From Nocardia nova SH22a (GTDB taxonomy: Bacteria; Actinomycetota; Actinomycetes; Mycobacteriales; Mycobacteriaceae), in NCBI RefSeq assembly GCF_000523235.1, contig NZ_CP006850.1, positions 1,116,001 to 1,180,000 on the forward strand: 64,000 nt of DNA. Reading direction: 5' to 3'. This document shows, in pieces, positions 7,657 through 17,515 of this stretch (positions are counted from its first letter, which is position 1; the number at the start of each line of letters is the position of its first letter). The position numbers were made by a program, and so were the translations under genes. The notes beneath the pieces are model-generated. The model saw only the letters and a list, made by a program, of their open reading frames with translations, was not told the DNA's origin and made no database searches.

Positions 7657-10224
7657 ATGTCATTACCGGGGGCGCAGAAGATCACCGTGCGCCATGAGGG
7701 AACCGATCGGACCTTCGAGAACACTCAACAGGTGACGCTGGGGCGGGCGCCCGAGGTCACCGTTTTCGTCGACAGTCCGCTGGTCTCTCGTGTGCACGCG
7801 AAACTTGTTTGGCAAGGGGGAGCCTGGCTGCTCTCCGACAACGGCAGTACCAACGGCGTATTCGTCGATTCGCTGCGGATCAGCCGGCCGGTGCCGGTCG
7901 ATCGGCCGATGCAGATCCGGCTCGGCGACGGGCTCACCGGTCCGGTGGTGCACCTGGTGCCCGAGGCCGGGGCGCGGCCGCCCGCACCACCCACCCGTGC
8001 GCAGGGATCGGGGCGCGGGCCCAATCCGCCCGGCCCGGACACCCGGGGACGCGGGCCGGATCAGCGACGGCAGCCGCCCCCGCAGTCCGGGCAGCTTCGT
8101 CGCCCACCCGCGCCGCAGCCTCCGTCGCGTCCGATGCAACGGCCGAATCAGCGCCCGTCACAGCCGATTCCGACCGGCGGCGCCCCCAACGTCAATATGA
8201 CCACCAAGGCCGACACCTCGGCACTGCCGCCGGTGCGTGCCCGTGCCTCGACCGCGCCGCTCGCCCGTGCCGACCGGATCCCCGCCGGTGGCCTGACCAT
8301 CGGTCGTACCAGCGACAACCAGATCGTCGTCAACGATCCGCTGGCCTCGCGCCGGCACGCTCGCCTGGTCAAGGGCGGCGAGGGGCTGGTACTCGAGGAC
8401 GTCGGCTCCGCCAACGGCACCTTCGTCAACGGCCGTCGTGAGCAGCGGGTGGCGCTGCGCGAACGCGATATCGTCACCATCGGCAACGTCGACTTCGTCG
8501 TGCAGGAAGGTGCGCTCAAGCACCGCAAGAAACCGGTCACCGAGCAGGGCCTGACCGTGCACGGCGTCGGATTCGTCGTCGAGGGCAACAAGCAGTTGCT
8601 CGTCGATGTCAACATGGAGGCCCGGCGCGGAACGCTGACCGCGCTCATCGGCCCTTCCGGCGCGGGTAAGTCGACACTGTCGAGACTCATTGCGGGAACG
8701 ACACATCCGTCGGCGGGCGTGGTCACCTTCGAGGGCCGCAACCTGCACGCCGAATACGAGGCCATGCGCAGTCGTATCGGCATGGTGCCGCAGGACGATG
8801 TGCTGCACCGTCAGCTCACCGTGCGCCAGGCCCTCGGCTTCGCCGCCGAACTGCGACTGCCACCGGACTCCTCGAAGGCCGATCGCCAGCAGGTCATCGA
8901 CGGTGTGCTCAAGGAACTCTCGCTGACCGAACACGCCGACACCCGCGTCGATCGACTGTCGGGCGGTCAGCGCAAGCGCGCTTCGGTGGCGCTGGAGCTG
9001 CTCACCGGTCCCGCGCTGCTACTGCTCGACGAGCCGACCTCGGGTCTGGACCCGGCGCTGGACCGTCAGGTCATGACCATGCTGCGGGAACTGGCCGATG
9101 CCGGGCGCACCGTCATCGTCGTCACTCACTCGGTCGCCTGCCTGGACATGTGCGATCAGGTACTGCTGCTGGCGCCCGGCGGTAAGACCGCGTTCTGCGG
9201 GCATCCGGCCGGAGTCGGTGATTTCCTGGGCACCAGCGACTGGGCCGAGATCTTCGCCCGGGTGGCCGCCGATCCGGATCAGGCGTTCGCCAACTACCGC
9301 TCCCGGCAGGCCGCGGCGCCACCACCCCCGCCTCCGGCCGCACCACGCGGTGTGATGGGGCAACCGCCGAAATCCAGTGCGTGGAAACAGCTTTCGACAT
9401 TGTCACGCAGACAGGTGCGGCTGATCCTCGCCGACCGCGGCTATCTCGCCTTCCTGGTGGTGCTGCCGTTCGTGCTGGGTGTGTTGTGTCTGGTGGTCCC
9501 GGGTAAGAACGGGTTCGCGGAGGCGCCCCCGGTCATGGGGCCCGACGGCCAGCTGCATCCCGCGCTCACGGGCGGTAGCGAGTCCCAGCAGTTGCTGGTG
9601 GTGCTGATTCTCGGCGCGTGTTTCATGGGATCCACGCTCACGGTCCGCGATCTCGTCGGTGAACGGCCGATCTTCCTGCGGGAACGGGCCGTCGGGCTGC
9701 TGCCCTCGGCCTATCTGCTGGCGAAGGTCATGGTGTTCGGGATCGCCGCGCTGCTGCAGTCGGCGGTGCTGGTGGCGATCGTGCTGGCCGGTAAGAATCC
9801 GCCGGGCAAGGGTGCGTTGATTCCGTCGGGCAGTGTCGAACTGTATGTCGACATCGCGCTGACCGCGGTGACCTGTGTGGTCGTGGGCTTGTTGTTGTCG
9901 ACGCTGGCGAAGTCCAACGAACAGGTCATGCCGCTGCTCGTGGTCATGATCATGTGCCAGCTGGTGATGGCCGGCGGCATGATCCCGGTCACCGATCGCG
10001 TAGTGCTGGAACAGATCTCCTATGTGTTCCCGTCCCGCTGGGGTTTCGCCGCCGGATCCTCGACGATCGACCTCCGAGGGCTGTTCGTGAACGCGCAAGC
10101 CGATCCGATATGGCAGCACACGGCAGGCTTCTGGGCGCTCGACGCGGTCATGCTGATCGTGCTCACCGCACTGCTGTCCACCCTCACGTGGTGGCGTCTG
10201 CGGCTGAAGAAGTCGGCGGCATGA
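7657..10224 (+). CDS. FHA-FHA-ABC exporter, Rv1747-like
   Basis: 855 residues with an order matching M. tuberculosis Rv1747. FHA-1 is at about 20-100 (LGRAPEV, SRVHAKL, NGSTNG). A Pro/Gln/Arg-rich linker runs to about 200. FHA-2 is at about 205-290 (IGRTSDN, SRRHARL, GSANGTFVNG). The ABC nucleotide-binding domain has Walker A GPSGAGKS at about 331, signature LSGGQRKR at about 434 and Walker B LLLLDEPTSG at about 455. An ABC-2 type membrane domain of six helices follows from about 580. Rv1747 is regulated by PknF phosphorylation of Thr residues bound by its FHA domains and is linked to phosphatidylinositol mannoside export. No kinase gene is visible here. The start MSLPGAQKI was chosen because the upstream in-frame stretch is low-complexity and lies over the divergent promoter region. 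Confidence 0.9.
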   Translation: MSLPGAQKITVRHEGTDRTFENTQQVTLGRAPEVTVFVDSPLVSRVHAKLVWQGGAWLLSDNGSTNGVFVDSLRISRPVPVDRPMQIRLGDGLTGPVVHLVPEAGARPPAPPTRAQGSGRGPNPPGPDTRGRGPDQRRQPPPQSGQLRRPPAPQPPSRPMQRPNQRPSQPIPTGGAPNVNMTTKADTSALPPVRARASTAPLARADRIPAGGLTIGRTSDNQIVVNDPLASRRHARLVKGGEGLVLEDVGSANGTFVNGRREQRVALRERDIVTIGNVDFVVQEGALKHRKKPVTEQGLTVHGVGFVVEGNKQLLVDVNMEARRGTLTALIGPSGAGKSTLSRLIAGTTHPSAGVVTFEGRNLHAEYEAMRSRIGMVPQDDVLHRQLTVRQALGFAAELRLPPDSSKADRQQVIDGVLKELSLTEHADTRVDRLSGGQRKRASVALELLTGPALLLLDEPTSGLDPALDRQVMTMLRELADAGRTVIVVTHSVACLDMCDQVLLLAPGGKTAFCGHPAGVGDFLGTSDWAEIFARVAADPDQAFANYRSRQAAAPPPPPPAAPRGVMGQPPKSSAWKQLSTLSRRQVRLILADRGYLAFLVVLPFVLGVLCLVVPGKNGFAEAPPVMGPDGQLHPALTGGSESQQLLVVLILGACFMGSTLTVRDLVGERPIFLRERAVGLLPSAYLLAKVMVFGIAALLQSAVLVAIVLAGKNPPGKGALIPSGSVELYVDIALTAVTCVVVGLLLSTLAKSNEQVMPLLVVMIMCQLVMAGGMIPVTDRVVLEQISYVFPSRWGFAAGSSTIDLRGLFVNAQADPIWQHTAGFWALDAVMLIVLTALLSTLTWWRLRLKKSAA

Positions 10225-10264
10225 CGGGGTCCGGCAGCGTAGCGACGCGACAGCAGGCACACTT

Positions 10265-11770
10265 ATGGCTGTGACGGCTCGAATTGGGGCGATACATCTC
10301 GGATGGGATGTGGTGTCCGTGGCCGCCGGCGGCGGCGGGACACCGATCCGCCCGGTACAGGTGGAAGGCACGTATACGCCGCCGGCGTATCTGCTGGCGG
10401 ACAAGTCCGGGCGTCTGCACACCGCGGGCGCGGACCGGCAGCGACCCGATCTGGGCATCGCGATCTCCGATGTCCGCGACATCCTCGGACATCAGCAGAT
10501 CCGGGTCGCGGGTGCGACCTGGCCGGCCGAGCTGGTGTTCCGGGCCCGGCTCTACAACCCGCTGGCGGCGATCGGCACCCGGTTGCGCGGTAAGCCCGAT
10601 GTGATCGCGCTGCCGTTCCCGGACGATTGGGCCGACGAGAAGGTGGAGGAATACTGCCGCCTGATCGAGCAGATGGGCGTCGACACCGATCCGCTGCCGG
10701 AGTCGGTGGCGCTGTCGGGGTATGTGCGGGCGCTGGGGCTGGTCTCCCCGCCCGAGCGCGGACGCCGCGGCGTGGGCGCCACCGGCGTCTATTCCGACGG
10801 CCGGGTGTGCCTGGTGGTCGCAGTCGACGGTGACGACGAACAGCCCACCGAGTCGGTGGGCGTGCCGATCTCGGCGGATGCCATCCGGGACGCGCATTCC
10901 GCCGACAATGTGGTGATCGAGGTGATGGCGGCGGCCCGGTCGATCGGGGCCGACACCTCGACGGTCCTGCTCACCGGCAACGTCTGCTTCAACGACGCAC
11001 TGCGCCTGGCCTTCCAGAACCACCTCGGCCATCGGCTGCGGGTCGCCGACCATCCGATGCACGCGCTGGTTCTCGGTGCGGCGCATCTGCTGGTGACCGA
11101 CAGTGAGTACGCCGAGGCGGATCCGGCCCCCGAGCCGCCCCGTGCCGCGCCGCCCGAGGACGCCGGTCGCCATGCCTGGCGTGGCGGCGACACCGGTTCC
11201 ACACCGGTCGATCCGAGATCTCAGCAACCACCCGCGCGTCCGCCGGAGGGACGCCACGCCGCGCGGGGCGGCCCGCCCGGATCGGGTCCGCAACCGATGG
11301 TCCCGGGGGACCAGCCGGGCGATCAGGGAAGCAGGTTCACCCGCCCCCCGGACCGGCCGGTCGATGAACAGCGCACCACCGTCCTCGGACGGCCCGGTGA
11401 GCCATCGGCCGGCACACACGGTGAGGACGAGAACAAGGGCAAGGGCTGGGGCAGGCTCAAGGACAATCTGTTCGGCGCACCGGCCATCGCGGGCGCGGTG
11501 GCCCTGGCGGCGATCGGTGTCTACGCCGAGGCGAGTGACGGCCTCGGCGATGCGGGCACCGCGCCGGTGGTGACTGTGGCCAGGGCCGTCGCTCCGGACA
11601 CACAGGCGTCCGACGACGCTCCGCAGTGTGCGATGACGGCGAACACCGGCTGGTCGGGCCCGGCCGCGCAGCCGGCATCGGGATGTGCCCGTCTGACCAT
11701 CGACGACCTGCGCTATCTCGTGCCGGATGTCCCCGGCGCGATCGACTCGGGTCCGCCGGTGCACATCTGA
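10265..11770 (+). CDS. Membrane-anchored Hsp70-like (actin-fold) protein
   Basis: 501 residues. The N-terminal ~280 residues carry degenerate ASKHA/Hsp70 features. There is an opening strand-turn segment ARIGAIHLGWD in the place of phosphate-1. A late block TVLLTGNVCFNDALRL, followed by a region ending in LVLGAAHLLVTD, resembles the adenosine motif and the closing Hsp70 strand. A Pro/Gly/Arg-rich linker follows (280-400), then one transmembrane helix (FGAPAIAGAVALAAIGVYA) and a short Cys-containing external tail (DAPQCAMTAN, SGCARLTIDDLRYL). The same plan appears at 1895-3295 and 41701-43278. It starts 40 bases after the FHA-ABC gene and may be co-transcribed with it. No enzymatic function can be assigned. 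Confidence 0.6.
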   Translation: MAVTARIGAIHLGWDVVSVAAGGGGTPIRPVQVEGTYTPPAYLLADKSGRLHTAGADRQRPDLGIAISDVRDILGHQQIRVAGATWPAELVFRARLYNPLAAIGTRLRGKPDVIALPFPDDWADEKVEEYCRLIEQMGVDTDPLPESVALSGYVRALGLVSPPERGRRGVGATGVYSDGRVCLVVAVDGDDEQPTESVGVPISADAIRDAHSADNVVIEVMAAARSIGADTSTVLLTGNVCFNDALRLAFQNHLGHRLRVADHPMHALVLGAAHLLVTDSEYAEADPAPEPPRAAPPEDAGRHAWRGGDTGSTPVDPRSQQPPARPPEGRHAARGGPPGSGPQPMVPGDQPGDQGSRFTRPPDRPVDEQRTTVLGRPGEPSAGTHGEDENKGKGWGRLKDNLFGAPAIAGAVALAAIGVYAEASDGLGDAGTAPVVTVARAVAPDTQASDDAPQCAMTANTGWSGPAAQPASGCARLTIDDLRYLVPDVPGAIDSGPPVHI

Positions 11771-11950
11771 CCCGGTCGCGACGAGGGCGATTGCGGGCGG
11801 ATCGCCGTGCCCTGGTATCGTCCTCTGTCGGCGTGCGGTACGTCGCGGACTCGTCCGTGTCGTCCCCGGGCCCCGGGTCTCCACTGGCCGCCGGGACCAC
11901 CCGATCGCTCGCCTGGCCGGCAGAACATCAACGACAGACAGGGAAGCACT

Positions 11951-12390
11951 GTGCCTACGTACAGCCCGAAGGCGGGTGACGTGACCCGGCAGTGGTACGT
12001 CATCGACGCCACTGACGTAGTGCTCGGCCGCCTTGCCGTGCAGGCAGCGAATCTGCTGCGTGGCAAGACCAAGCCGACCTACGCTCCGAATGTTGACGGT
12101 GGCGATTTCGTCATCATCATCAACGCCGACAAGATCGCGATCGCCGGTAACAAGGCCGACCGCAAGTTCATCCACACCCACTCCGGGTTCCCGGGCGGTC
12201 TGAAGACCCGCTCTGTCCGTCAGGTCATGGACAGCCACCCCGAGCGTGTCGTGGAGCGTGCCATCAAGGGCATGATCCCGAAGAACAAGCTGGGTAACCA
12301 GATCGCGCGCAAGCTGAAGGTCTACGCCGGCCCGTCGCATCCGCACGCGGCCCAGCAGCCCATTCCGTTCGAGATCAAGCAGGTGGCCCA

Positions 12391-12394
<4 letters not shown>
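11951..12394 (+). CDS. rplM: 50S ribosomal protein L13
   Basis: 147 residues from the GTG start ([19 protein letters not shown]), the same length and N-terminus as mycobacterial L13. Hallmarks are [24 protein letters not shown] and [15 protein letters not shown] purine-rich AGGGAAG ribosome site precedes the GTG; the longer upstream frame has no support. It assembles early into the 50S subunit. The stop overlaps the rpsI start by 4 nt, so the two are translationally coupled, the classic rplM-rpsI operon. The 180-base leader upstream contains a candidate TATCGT minus-10 at about 11816, but I cannot define a leader regulator there. Confidence 0.97.
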
Positions 12395-12903
<509 letters not shown>

Positions 12904-12921
12904 TCTTGCAGCGTTCGACCC

Positions 12922-12952
12922 ACCTGTCCGGCGCCCGGTGTGCCGGACAGGT
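12922..12952 (+). terminator. Hairpin terminator 1 after rpsI
   Basis: A perfect 11-bp inverted repeat (12922-12932 with 12942-12952, arm ACCTGTCCGGC) with a 9-base loop begins 19 bases after the rpsI stop. There is no long U-tract, as is common for actinobacterial terminators. Confidence 0.65.
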
Positions 12953-12975
12953 TGCGGTCGGCGCGACCGCAGTAC

Positions 12976-13009
12976 GAGAGCAGGCGTCCTATTCCGGGCG
13001 CCTGCTCTC
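12976..13009 (+). terminator. Hairpin terminator 2 after rpsI
   Basis: A second perfect 11-bp stem (12976-12986 with 12999-13009, arm GAGAGCAGGCG) with a 12-base loop, followed by GTGTTGTAT. Together with the hairpin at 12922-12952 it forms a tandem terminator separating rplM-rpsI from glmM. Confidence 0.7.
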
Positions 13010-13107
13010 GTGTTGTATCGATGGACGGTAGGCATGGGCCGGGCAGCCCGCACGATGGTGCGGTGGCCTTCGCACACACCGCAATTCAAACCCGAGGGGC
13101 GAGATAG

Positions 13108-14475
13108 ATGGGGCGTTTGTTCGGTACCGACGGAGTCCGCGGTCTGGCCAACGAATCGCTGAGTCCGGAACTGGCACTGCAGATTTCGGCAGCCGCGGCA
13201 CAGGTGCTCGGCCGTGGGCGCGCGCGCGGTGTGGCCGTGGTCGGCCGGGACCCGCGAGCCAGCGGCGAAATGCTGGAGGCCGCGGTGACCGCGGGCCTGA
13301 CCGCCGCCGGAATGGATGTCCTGACGGTCGGGGTGCTGCCGACTCCGGCGGTGGCCTATCTGACCGCCGCCTACGACGCCTGTCTGGGCGTGATGATCTC
13401 CGCCTCGCACAATGCCATGCCCGACAACGGCATCAAGATCTTCGCCGCCGGTGGGCACAAACTCGAGGACGCGGTCGAGGACCGGATCGAGGAACTGGTC
13501 CGCGCGAAATCCTTCATCCGCCCGACCGGTGCGGGTATCGGCCGGGTCCTGGCGGCCTCGGGCGTCGACGGGCGGGTCGACGATCACTACAGCCACACCG
13601 GACGGCATGAGCGCTATGTCGCACATCTGCTCGAGGCGACCGGCCGCGATCTGTCCGGGATCACCGTCGTCGTCGACTGCGCCCACGGTGCCGCCTCCGA
13701 TGTCGGCCCCGCCGCGTACCGCGCGGCCGGTGCCCGGGTGATCGCGATCAATGCCGAGCCGACCGGGCTCAACATCAACGAGGGCTGCGGTTCGACCCAT
13801 CTCGAGCAGACTCAGCGCGCGGTGGTCGAACACGGCGCCGATCTCGGGCTGGCCCACGACGGTGATGCCGATCGTTGCCTGGCGGTCGACGGCACCGGTG
13901 AGGTGGTCGGTGGTGACCCGATCATGGCGATTCTCGCGCTGGCCATGCACGAGGCGGGCGAGCTGGTGGACGACACCCTGGTCGCGACCGTGATGAGCAA
14001 TCTGGGCCTGCACATCGCACTGCGCGACGCCGGAATCACGGTGCGTACCACCGCGGTCGGCGATCGCTACATCCTCGAGGAATTGCGGCGTGGTGGCTAC
14101 AGTCTCGGCGGGGAGCAGTCCGGACATGTGGTCTTCCCGCGTTTCGGTACCACCGGCGACGGCGTGCTGACCGGTCTCAAGGTGATGTCGCGGATGGCGG
14201 AGACCGGCCGCAGCCTGGCCGACCTCGCCGGTGTGATGACCACCGTGCCGCAGGTGCTGGTGAATGTCCCGGTTGCCGACAAGGCCGCGGTGGCTGCCGC
14301 GCCCGAGGTGGCCGAGGCGGTTGCCGAGGCGGAGCGGATGCTCGGTGACAACGGCCGGGTCCTGTTGCGTCCGAGCGGGACCGAACAGCTCATCCGGGTG
14401 ATGGTCGAGGCCACCGACGCGCACCGGGCCAAACAACTCGCCGACGATCTGGCCAAGACCGTCGCCGCGGTCTGA
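13108..14475 (+). CDS. glmM: Phosphoglucosamine mutase
   Basis: 455 residues; converts glucosamine-6-phosphate to glucosamine-1-phosphate for UDP-GlcNAc and peptidoglycan synthesis, downstream of GlmS, which is encoded at 31312. The family signature is complete: N-terminal [12 protein letters not shown], phosphoserine loop MISASHN with the catalytic Ser at about 100, metal-binding loop HDGDADRC, sugar-binding loop GGEQSGH and phosphate-binding loop [12 protein letters not shown]. Length is normal. The ATG has a GAGGGGCGAG ribosome site. It has its own upstream region after the rpsI hairpins. The stop is followed by a short GC-rich hairpin (about 14484-14504) that may be its terminator. Confidence 0.97.
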   Translation: MGRLFGTDGVRGLANESLSPELALQISAAAAQVLGRGRARGVAVVGRDPRASGEMLEAAVTAGLTAAGMDVLTVGVLPTPAVAYLTAAYDACLGVMISASHNAMPDNGIKIFAAGGHKLEDAVEDRIEELVRAKSFIRPTGAGIGRVLAASGVDGRVDDHYSHTGRHERYVAHLLEATGRDLSGITVVVDCAHGAASDVGPAAYRAAGARVIAINAEPTGLNINEGCGSTHLEQTQRAVVEHGADLGLAHDGDADRCLAVDGTGEVVGGDPIMAILALAMHEAGELVDDTLVATVMSNLGLHIALRDAGITVRTTAVGDRYILEELRRGGYSLGGEQSGHVVFPRFGTTGDGVLTGLKVMSRMAETGRSLADLAGVMTTVPQVLVNVPVADKAAVAAAPEVAEAVAEAERMLGDNGRVLLRPSGTEQLIRVMVEATDAHRAKQLADDLAKTVAAV

Positions 14476-14755
14476 TCCCGGCGCGCCCCGCCGGACGGGG
14501 TGCGTGGGCGGCCACGGGGTGCGGTTGTCCAGGAAGTCGCCACGGCCGCCGATGCCCGCGCCGCGCGCGAATCTGTCGCGTATCGGCTGGTAGAAGGCCC
14601 TCCGTGCACGGCGGGATATCGCATACTGGAGCGTGACGAACGTCGTTGCGGCCCCGGTGGTCCCGGAGATGGGGGCGCGTCCGTCGGTTCCGGGAAGTAT
14701 GGTGGAACGCGAATCATGATGCGACAGCGAAGCTTGATTTCCGTGAGGGGGAACA
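14476..14755. other. Intergenic region after glmM
   Basis: 280 bases without a supported gene. A GC-rich hairpin with CCCCG/CGGGG arms follows the glmM stop (about 14484-14504). The rest must contain the promoter of the T7SS-type cluster starting at 14756, but I cannot place minus-35 and minus-10 boxes with confidence. Confidence 0.4.
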
Positions 14756-15157
14756 GTGGACCCGCTGAAGCTTGATAAGAATCCGGCGCCCGATCGATCC
14801 GTGAACGGGGATCCGTCCGGCCCAGCCCTCGGACCGGACAGGGTCATGAGGGTGGACCCGGCGGCCATGGCCACCTATACCGCCATCGCGAATACCGTTT
14901 CCCAGCAGCTCGCCTCGGCCGCATCGGTCACCGCGGGCGCGGTCGACGCGCAGAAGCTCGTCGCCGATCTGGGGATGGTGGGCGCCGATTTCGCGGCCAA
15001 GTTCGCCGCCGCGGTATCCGAACACGCCGAGGCGCTGTCCACCGCGGGCAAGCTGGTGTCGGCCTACGGCAGCGCACTGCACACCTACACCGCGGGAGTA
15101 CAGGGTTCCGACGCCGATTCGGCCGCCGCGATCGCCGCGACGGAGCAGCGGATATGA
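14756..15157 (+). CDS. T7SS substrate, EspC/WXG100-like
   Basis: 133 residues, GTG start with a GAGGGGG ribosome site. After a ~30-residue Pro/Asp-rich head the protein is almost entirely helical and Ala-rich (from MRVDPAAMATYTAIANTV through a SAYGSALHTYTAGV segment to AAIAATEQRI). This is the helical-hairpin pattern of small T7SS targets of the EspC/EsxA type. There is no exact WXG. The stop overlaps the next start by ATGA, and the gene heads a three-gene operon (14756-17506). It could be secreted as a heterodimer with the N-terminal part of the next protein (inference). Confidence 0.6.
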   Translation: MDPLKLDKNPAPDRSVNGDPSGPALGPDRVMRVDPAAMATYTAIANTVSQQLASAASVTAGAVDAQKLVADLGMVGADFAAKFAAAVSEHAEALSTAGKLVSAYGSALHTYTAGVQGSDADSAAAIAATEQRI

Positions 15158-16518
15158 GGCGCCCGACCGCACTGCGGCGGCGCCCCGCGAGTAACCGCGG
15201 CGACAACACCACGCCCGCAACGAGTTCCGACCCCACTGTGGACCCACCCATCGTCGCGACCCTGGTCCAGCCGCTGCTGGCCCTGCGCGCGTCCTTGGGC
15301 ACCGGGGTGGCGGCGCCCGATGCCGTCATCACCACCGCTCTGTCCAGCGCCTCCAGCCAGGCCGCCGACACCGAGGGCCCGCACCGGGACGGCGTGCACG
15401 CCCTGGAGTCCACCTGGACCGGACCGGGCTCGGACGCCACGGTTCCGGCCTTGCGCACCACCCAGACCCAGATCGGTGACATCTCCGATCGCGGCCCGGC
15501 CTATCTCGGCGTGCTGTCGGATGCGCACACCACCAGTGCGCGGGCGGCCGGGCGGGTCGACCGGATCATCGCCGATTTCCGCAGCGACGCCCGCACCATT
15601 CTGGGCAACGCCAAATCCGCGCCGGACACCGACGCGGTGATCAACCGGGCCACCCAGGCGCTGCGGGACGCGATCACCACCGTCACCTCCGCTCGCTCCG
15701 AAATGGACGACCACTCACGCCGTTTGGACGCGATGGGCCCGCTCACGGTCACCACACCCGCCGGGCTCTCGGATTCGTCGTTACTGGACGACGACACCAC
15801 ATCGGATCGGCCCAGCGGCTACAGTGCGAGTCCCGCGCCGTCCCTGGCGCTCCCCGGCCAGCTCGCCGCGACCCCCGGTCAGCCGATCGATCCGGCTCAG
15901 CTCGCTCAGCTGCAACTGCAGCAGTTGCTCGTCCAGGCCGGTGTGGACGTCGGCACCTCCGCGATCAATGCCGGGGTGGATATCGGTACCCACCTGATCG
16001 ACAAGATCGCCGAGGTCGGGACGCACACCATCGATACCGTGGCGTCGTCGGTCGATCAGGCGATTCCGCAGCTGATCAATCCGGACAACGCCGACAAGAC
16101 CAGTCCGGCCGGTACCTCCGGCGGTGACGCGCAGAGCAAACTGTTCGACTTCGGTCCCGGTGTGGGACACAACAATCCCGGTACCACCGGTCCCGGGGCG
16201 ATCATCCCCGGCGCACCCGCGGACAAGCCGGACAAGCCGGCGGACAAGCCGGACAGTCCACCACCGCCGTCCTCGACCCTTCCGCCCACCGACAATCCGA
16301 CTCCGGCGATACCGAGAACGCTCGCACCGGCACCGGCACCCCCGCCGGAACAACCGGCCCACCCCGGAGGTGTGGCGGGCGGTATGGCACTGCCGCCGCA
16401 AGCGAGCGGAGGACAGGATCACAAGCCCCGAGACGGTCAGCTCGGTGTCACCGTACCGGCGGCCGAAACCACGGTTCCCGCCGCTGTGATCGGCGACTTC
16501 GGCGATGACACGGTCTGA
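15154..16518 (+). CDS. T7SS effector-like protein with Pro-rich tail
   Basis: 454 residues. Residues 30-210 are helical and resemble T7SS effector N-termini, including a LESTWTGPGSDATVPAL segment with a WXG motif (WTG). A Gln/Leu-rich amphipathic stretch follows (AQLAQLQLQQLLVQAGVDVG). Then comes a repeat-like region with THLIDKIAEVG / THTIDTVASSV and a long Pro/Asp/Lys tail (DKPDKPADKPDSPPPPSS). No enzymatic motif is visible. It is coupled by ATGA to the EspC-like gene and overlaps the next gene by 14 nt, so the three were probably acquired and expressed together. It is the likely exported partner of the 14756 product (inference). Confidence 0.6.
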   Translation: MRRPTALRRRPASNRGDNTTPATSSDPTVDPPIVATLVQPLLALRASLGTGVAAPDAVITTALSSASSQAADTEGPHRDGVHALESTWTGPGSDATVPALRTTQTQIGDISDRGPAYLGVLSDAHTTSARAAGRVDRIIADFRSDARTILGNAKSAPDTDAVINRATQALRDAITTVTSARSEMDDHSRRLDAMGPLTVTTPAGLSDSSLLDDDTTSDRPSGYSASPAPSLALPGQLAATPGQPIDPAQLAQLQLQQLLVQAGVDVGTSAINAGVDIGTHLIDKIAEVGTHTIDTVASSVDQAIPQLINPDNADKTSPAGTSGGDAQSKLFDFGPGVGHNNPGTTGPGAIIPGAPADKPDKPADKPDSPPPPSSTLPPTDNPTPAIPRTLAPAPAPPPEQPAHPGGVAGGMALPPQASGGQDHKPRDGQLGVTVPAAETTVPAAVIGDFGDDTV

Positions 16519-17506
16519 GCAGGATCCGCAGCAGGACAACCCCTTCGACCTCGGTCTCCCGATGGTCAGCACACCCGTCGGCAAACAAGGGCGCGCGCGG
16601 CGGGCCGGGCGGCGCAACCCCCGCCGCCCGGCCGCGGCGGCCGCACGCGGTCCTGCCTCCGCGCCACCGCGACCGGTGCCCGGTTCGCCGATCTATCCGG
16701 CCGGGGACTGGGAACAGTGGCTCGAACCCACCGAGCGCCGGGACCCCGGCCCCGCCGCCGAACCGGAACCGCGCCGAATTCCGATCGGCGGTCCGCTCAC
16801 CGAGCCGGATCCGGAGGACAAGTCCCCACTCGTCCCCAGGATCGTCGATCGTTCCGGCGGGAATCCGGGTCCGGCACTGCGCCGCCCTCGGCCGTCGGGC
16901 CCACGCCGTGACCGCCGCAGCGGTGAGAAGTTGCTGGCGACACTGACTTTGGTCGGCGTCGGCATCGTCATCGTCACGGTGGTACTCACCGTCATCCACA
17001 CCGGCAACCGATCCACCGGAACGATGAGTGCCACCCCCTCGACGGCCAAGCCGTCGATGATCGCCGCCGTCCCGGCGAACACGTCCGCCCCGGCGGCCCC
17101 GGCGACCTCCGTGCCGCCGTCCTCACCGATCGCGACCGACGGCTGCGAACAGAAACGGACCGCGGAGGTCGTGTCCGGAACCGATCCGGGCGGCACCGCT
17201 ACCGGTCCCGACGCGATCCTGGCCTTCGAACGCGCGTATTACGTGCAGCGCTCGGGATTCGCGGCGCGCGCGGTCGTGGCAGGCGATTCCTCGGTACCTC
17301 CGGCCGATCAGATCCAGCGCGGTATCAATCAGGTTCCGGTCGGCACCCGCTACTGCGTGCAGGTCACTCGCACCGGGGACGAGAGCCAGTGGGAGGTACG
17401 CCTCACCCAGCAGCTGCCGGATGAACAACCACACGAGTTCACTCAGATCATCAGTACCCGAAGCGAATCGGGCCGCACCCTGATCACGGCCATCACCGAC
17501 GGCTGA
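16505..17506 (+). CDS. Single-pass membrane protein of the T7SS-type cluster
   Basis: 333 residues. A cytoplasmic Arg/Pro-rich segment of about 145 residues precedes one transmembrane helix (LLATLTLVGVGIVIVTVVLTVI). Next comes a Thr/Ala/Pro spacer, then an external domain of about 120 residues beginning at DGCEQKRTAEVV with a second Cys at TRYCVQVTR, so a disulphide is likely. The design (basic cytoplasmic tail, one helix, small external domain) recalls accessory T7SS membrane proteins, but I do not recognise the family. It overlaps the preceding effector-like gene by 14 nt, which supports a joint function. Confidence 0.55.
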   Translation: MTRSEQDPQQDNPFDLGLPMVSTPVGKQGRARRAGRRNPRRPAAAAARGPASAPPRPVPGSPIYPAGDWEQWLEPTERRDPGPAAEPEPRRIPIGGPLTEPDPEDKSPLVPRIVDRSGGNPGPALRRPRPSGPRRDRRSGEKLLATLTLVGVGIVIVTVVLTVIHTGNRSTGTMSATPSTAKPSMIAAVPANTSAPAAPATSVPPSSPIATDGCEQKRTAEVVSGTDPGGTATGPDAILAFERAYYVQRSGFAARAVVAGDSSVPPADQIQRGINQVPVGTRYCVQVTRTGDESQWEVRLTQQLPDEQPHEFTQIISTRSESGRTLITAITDG

Positions 17507-17515
17507 GCGCCCCGA

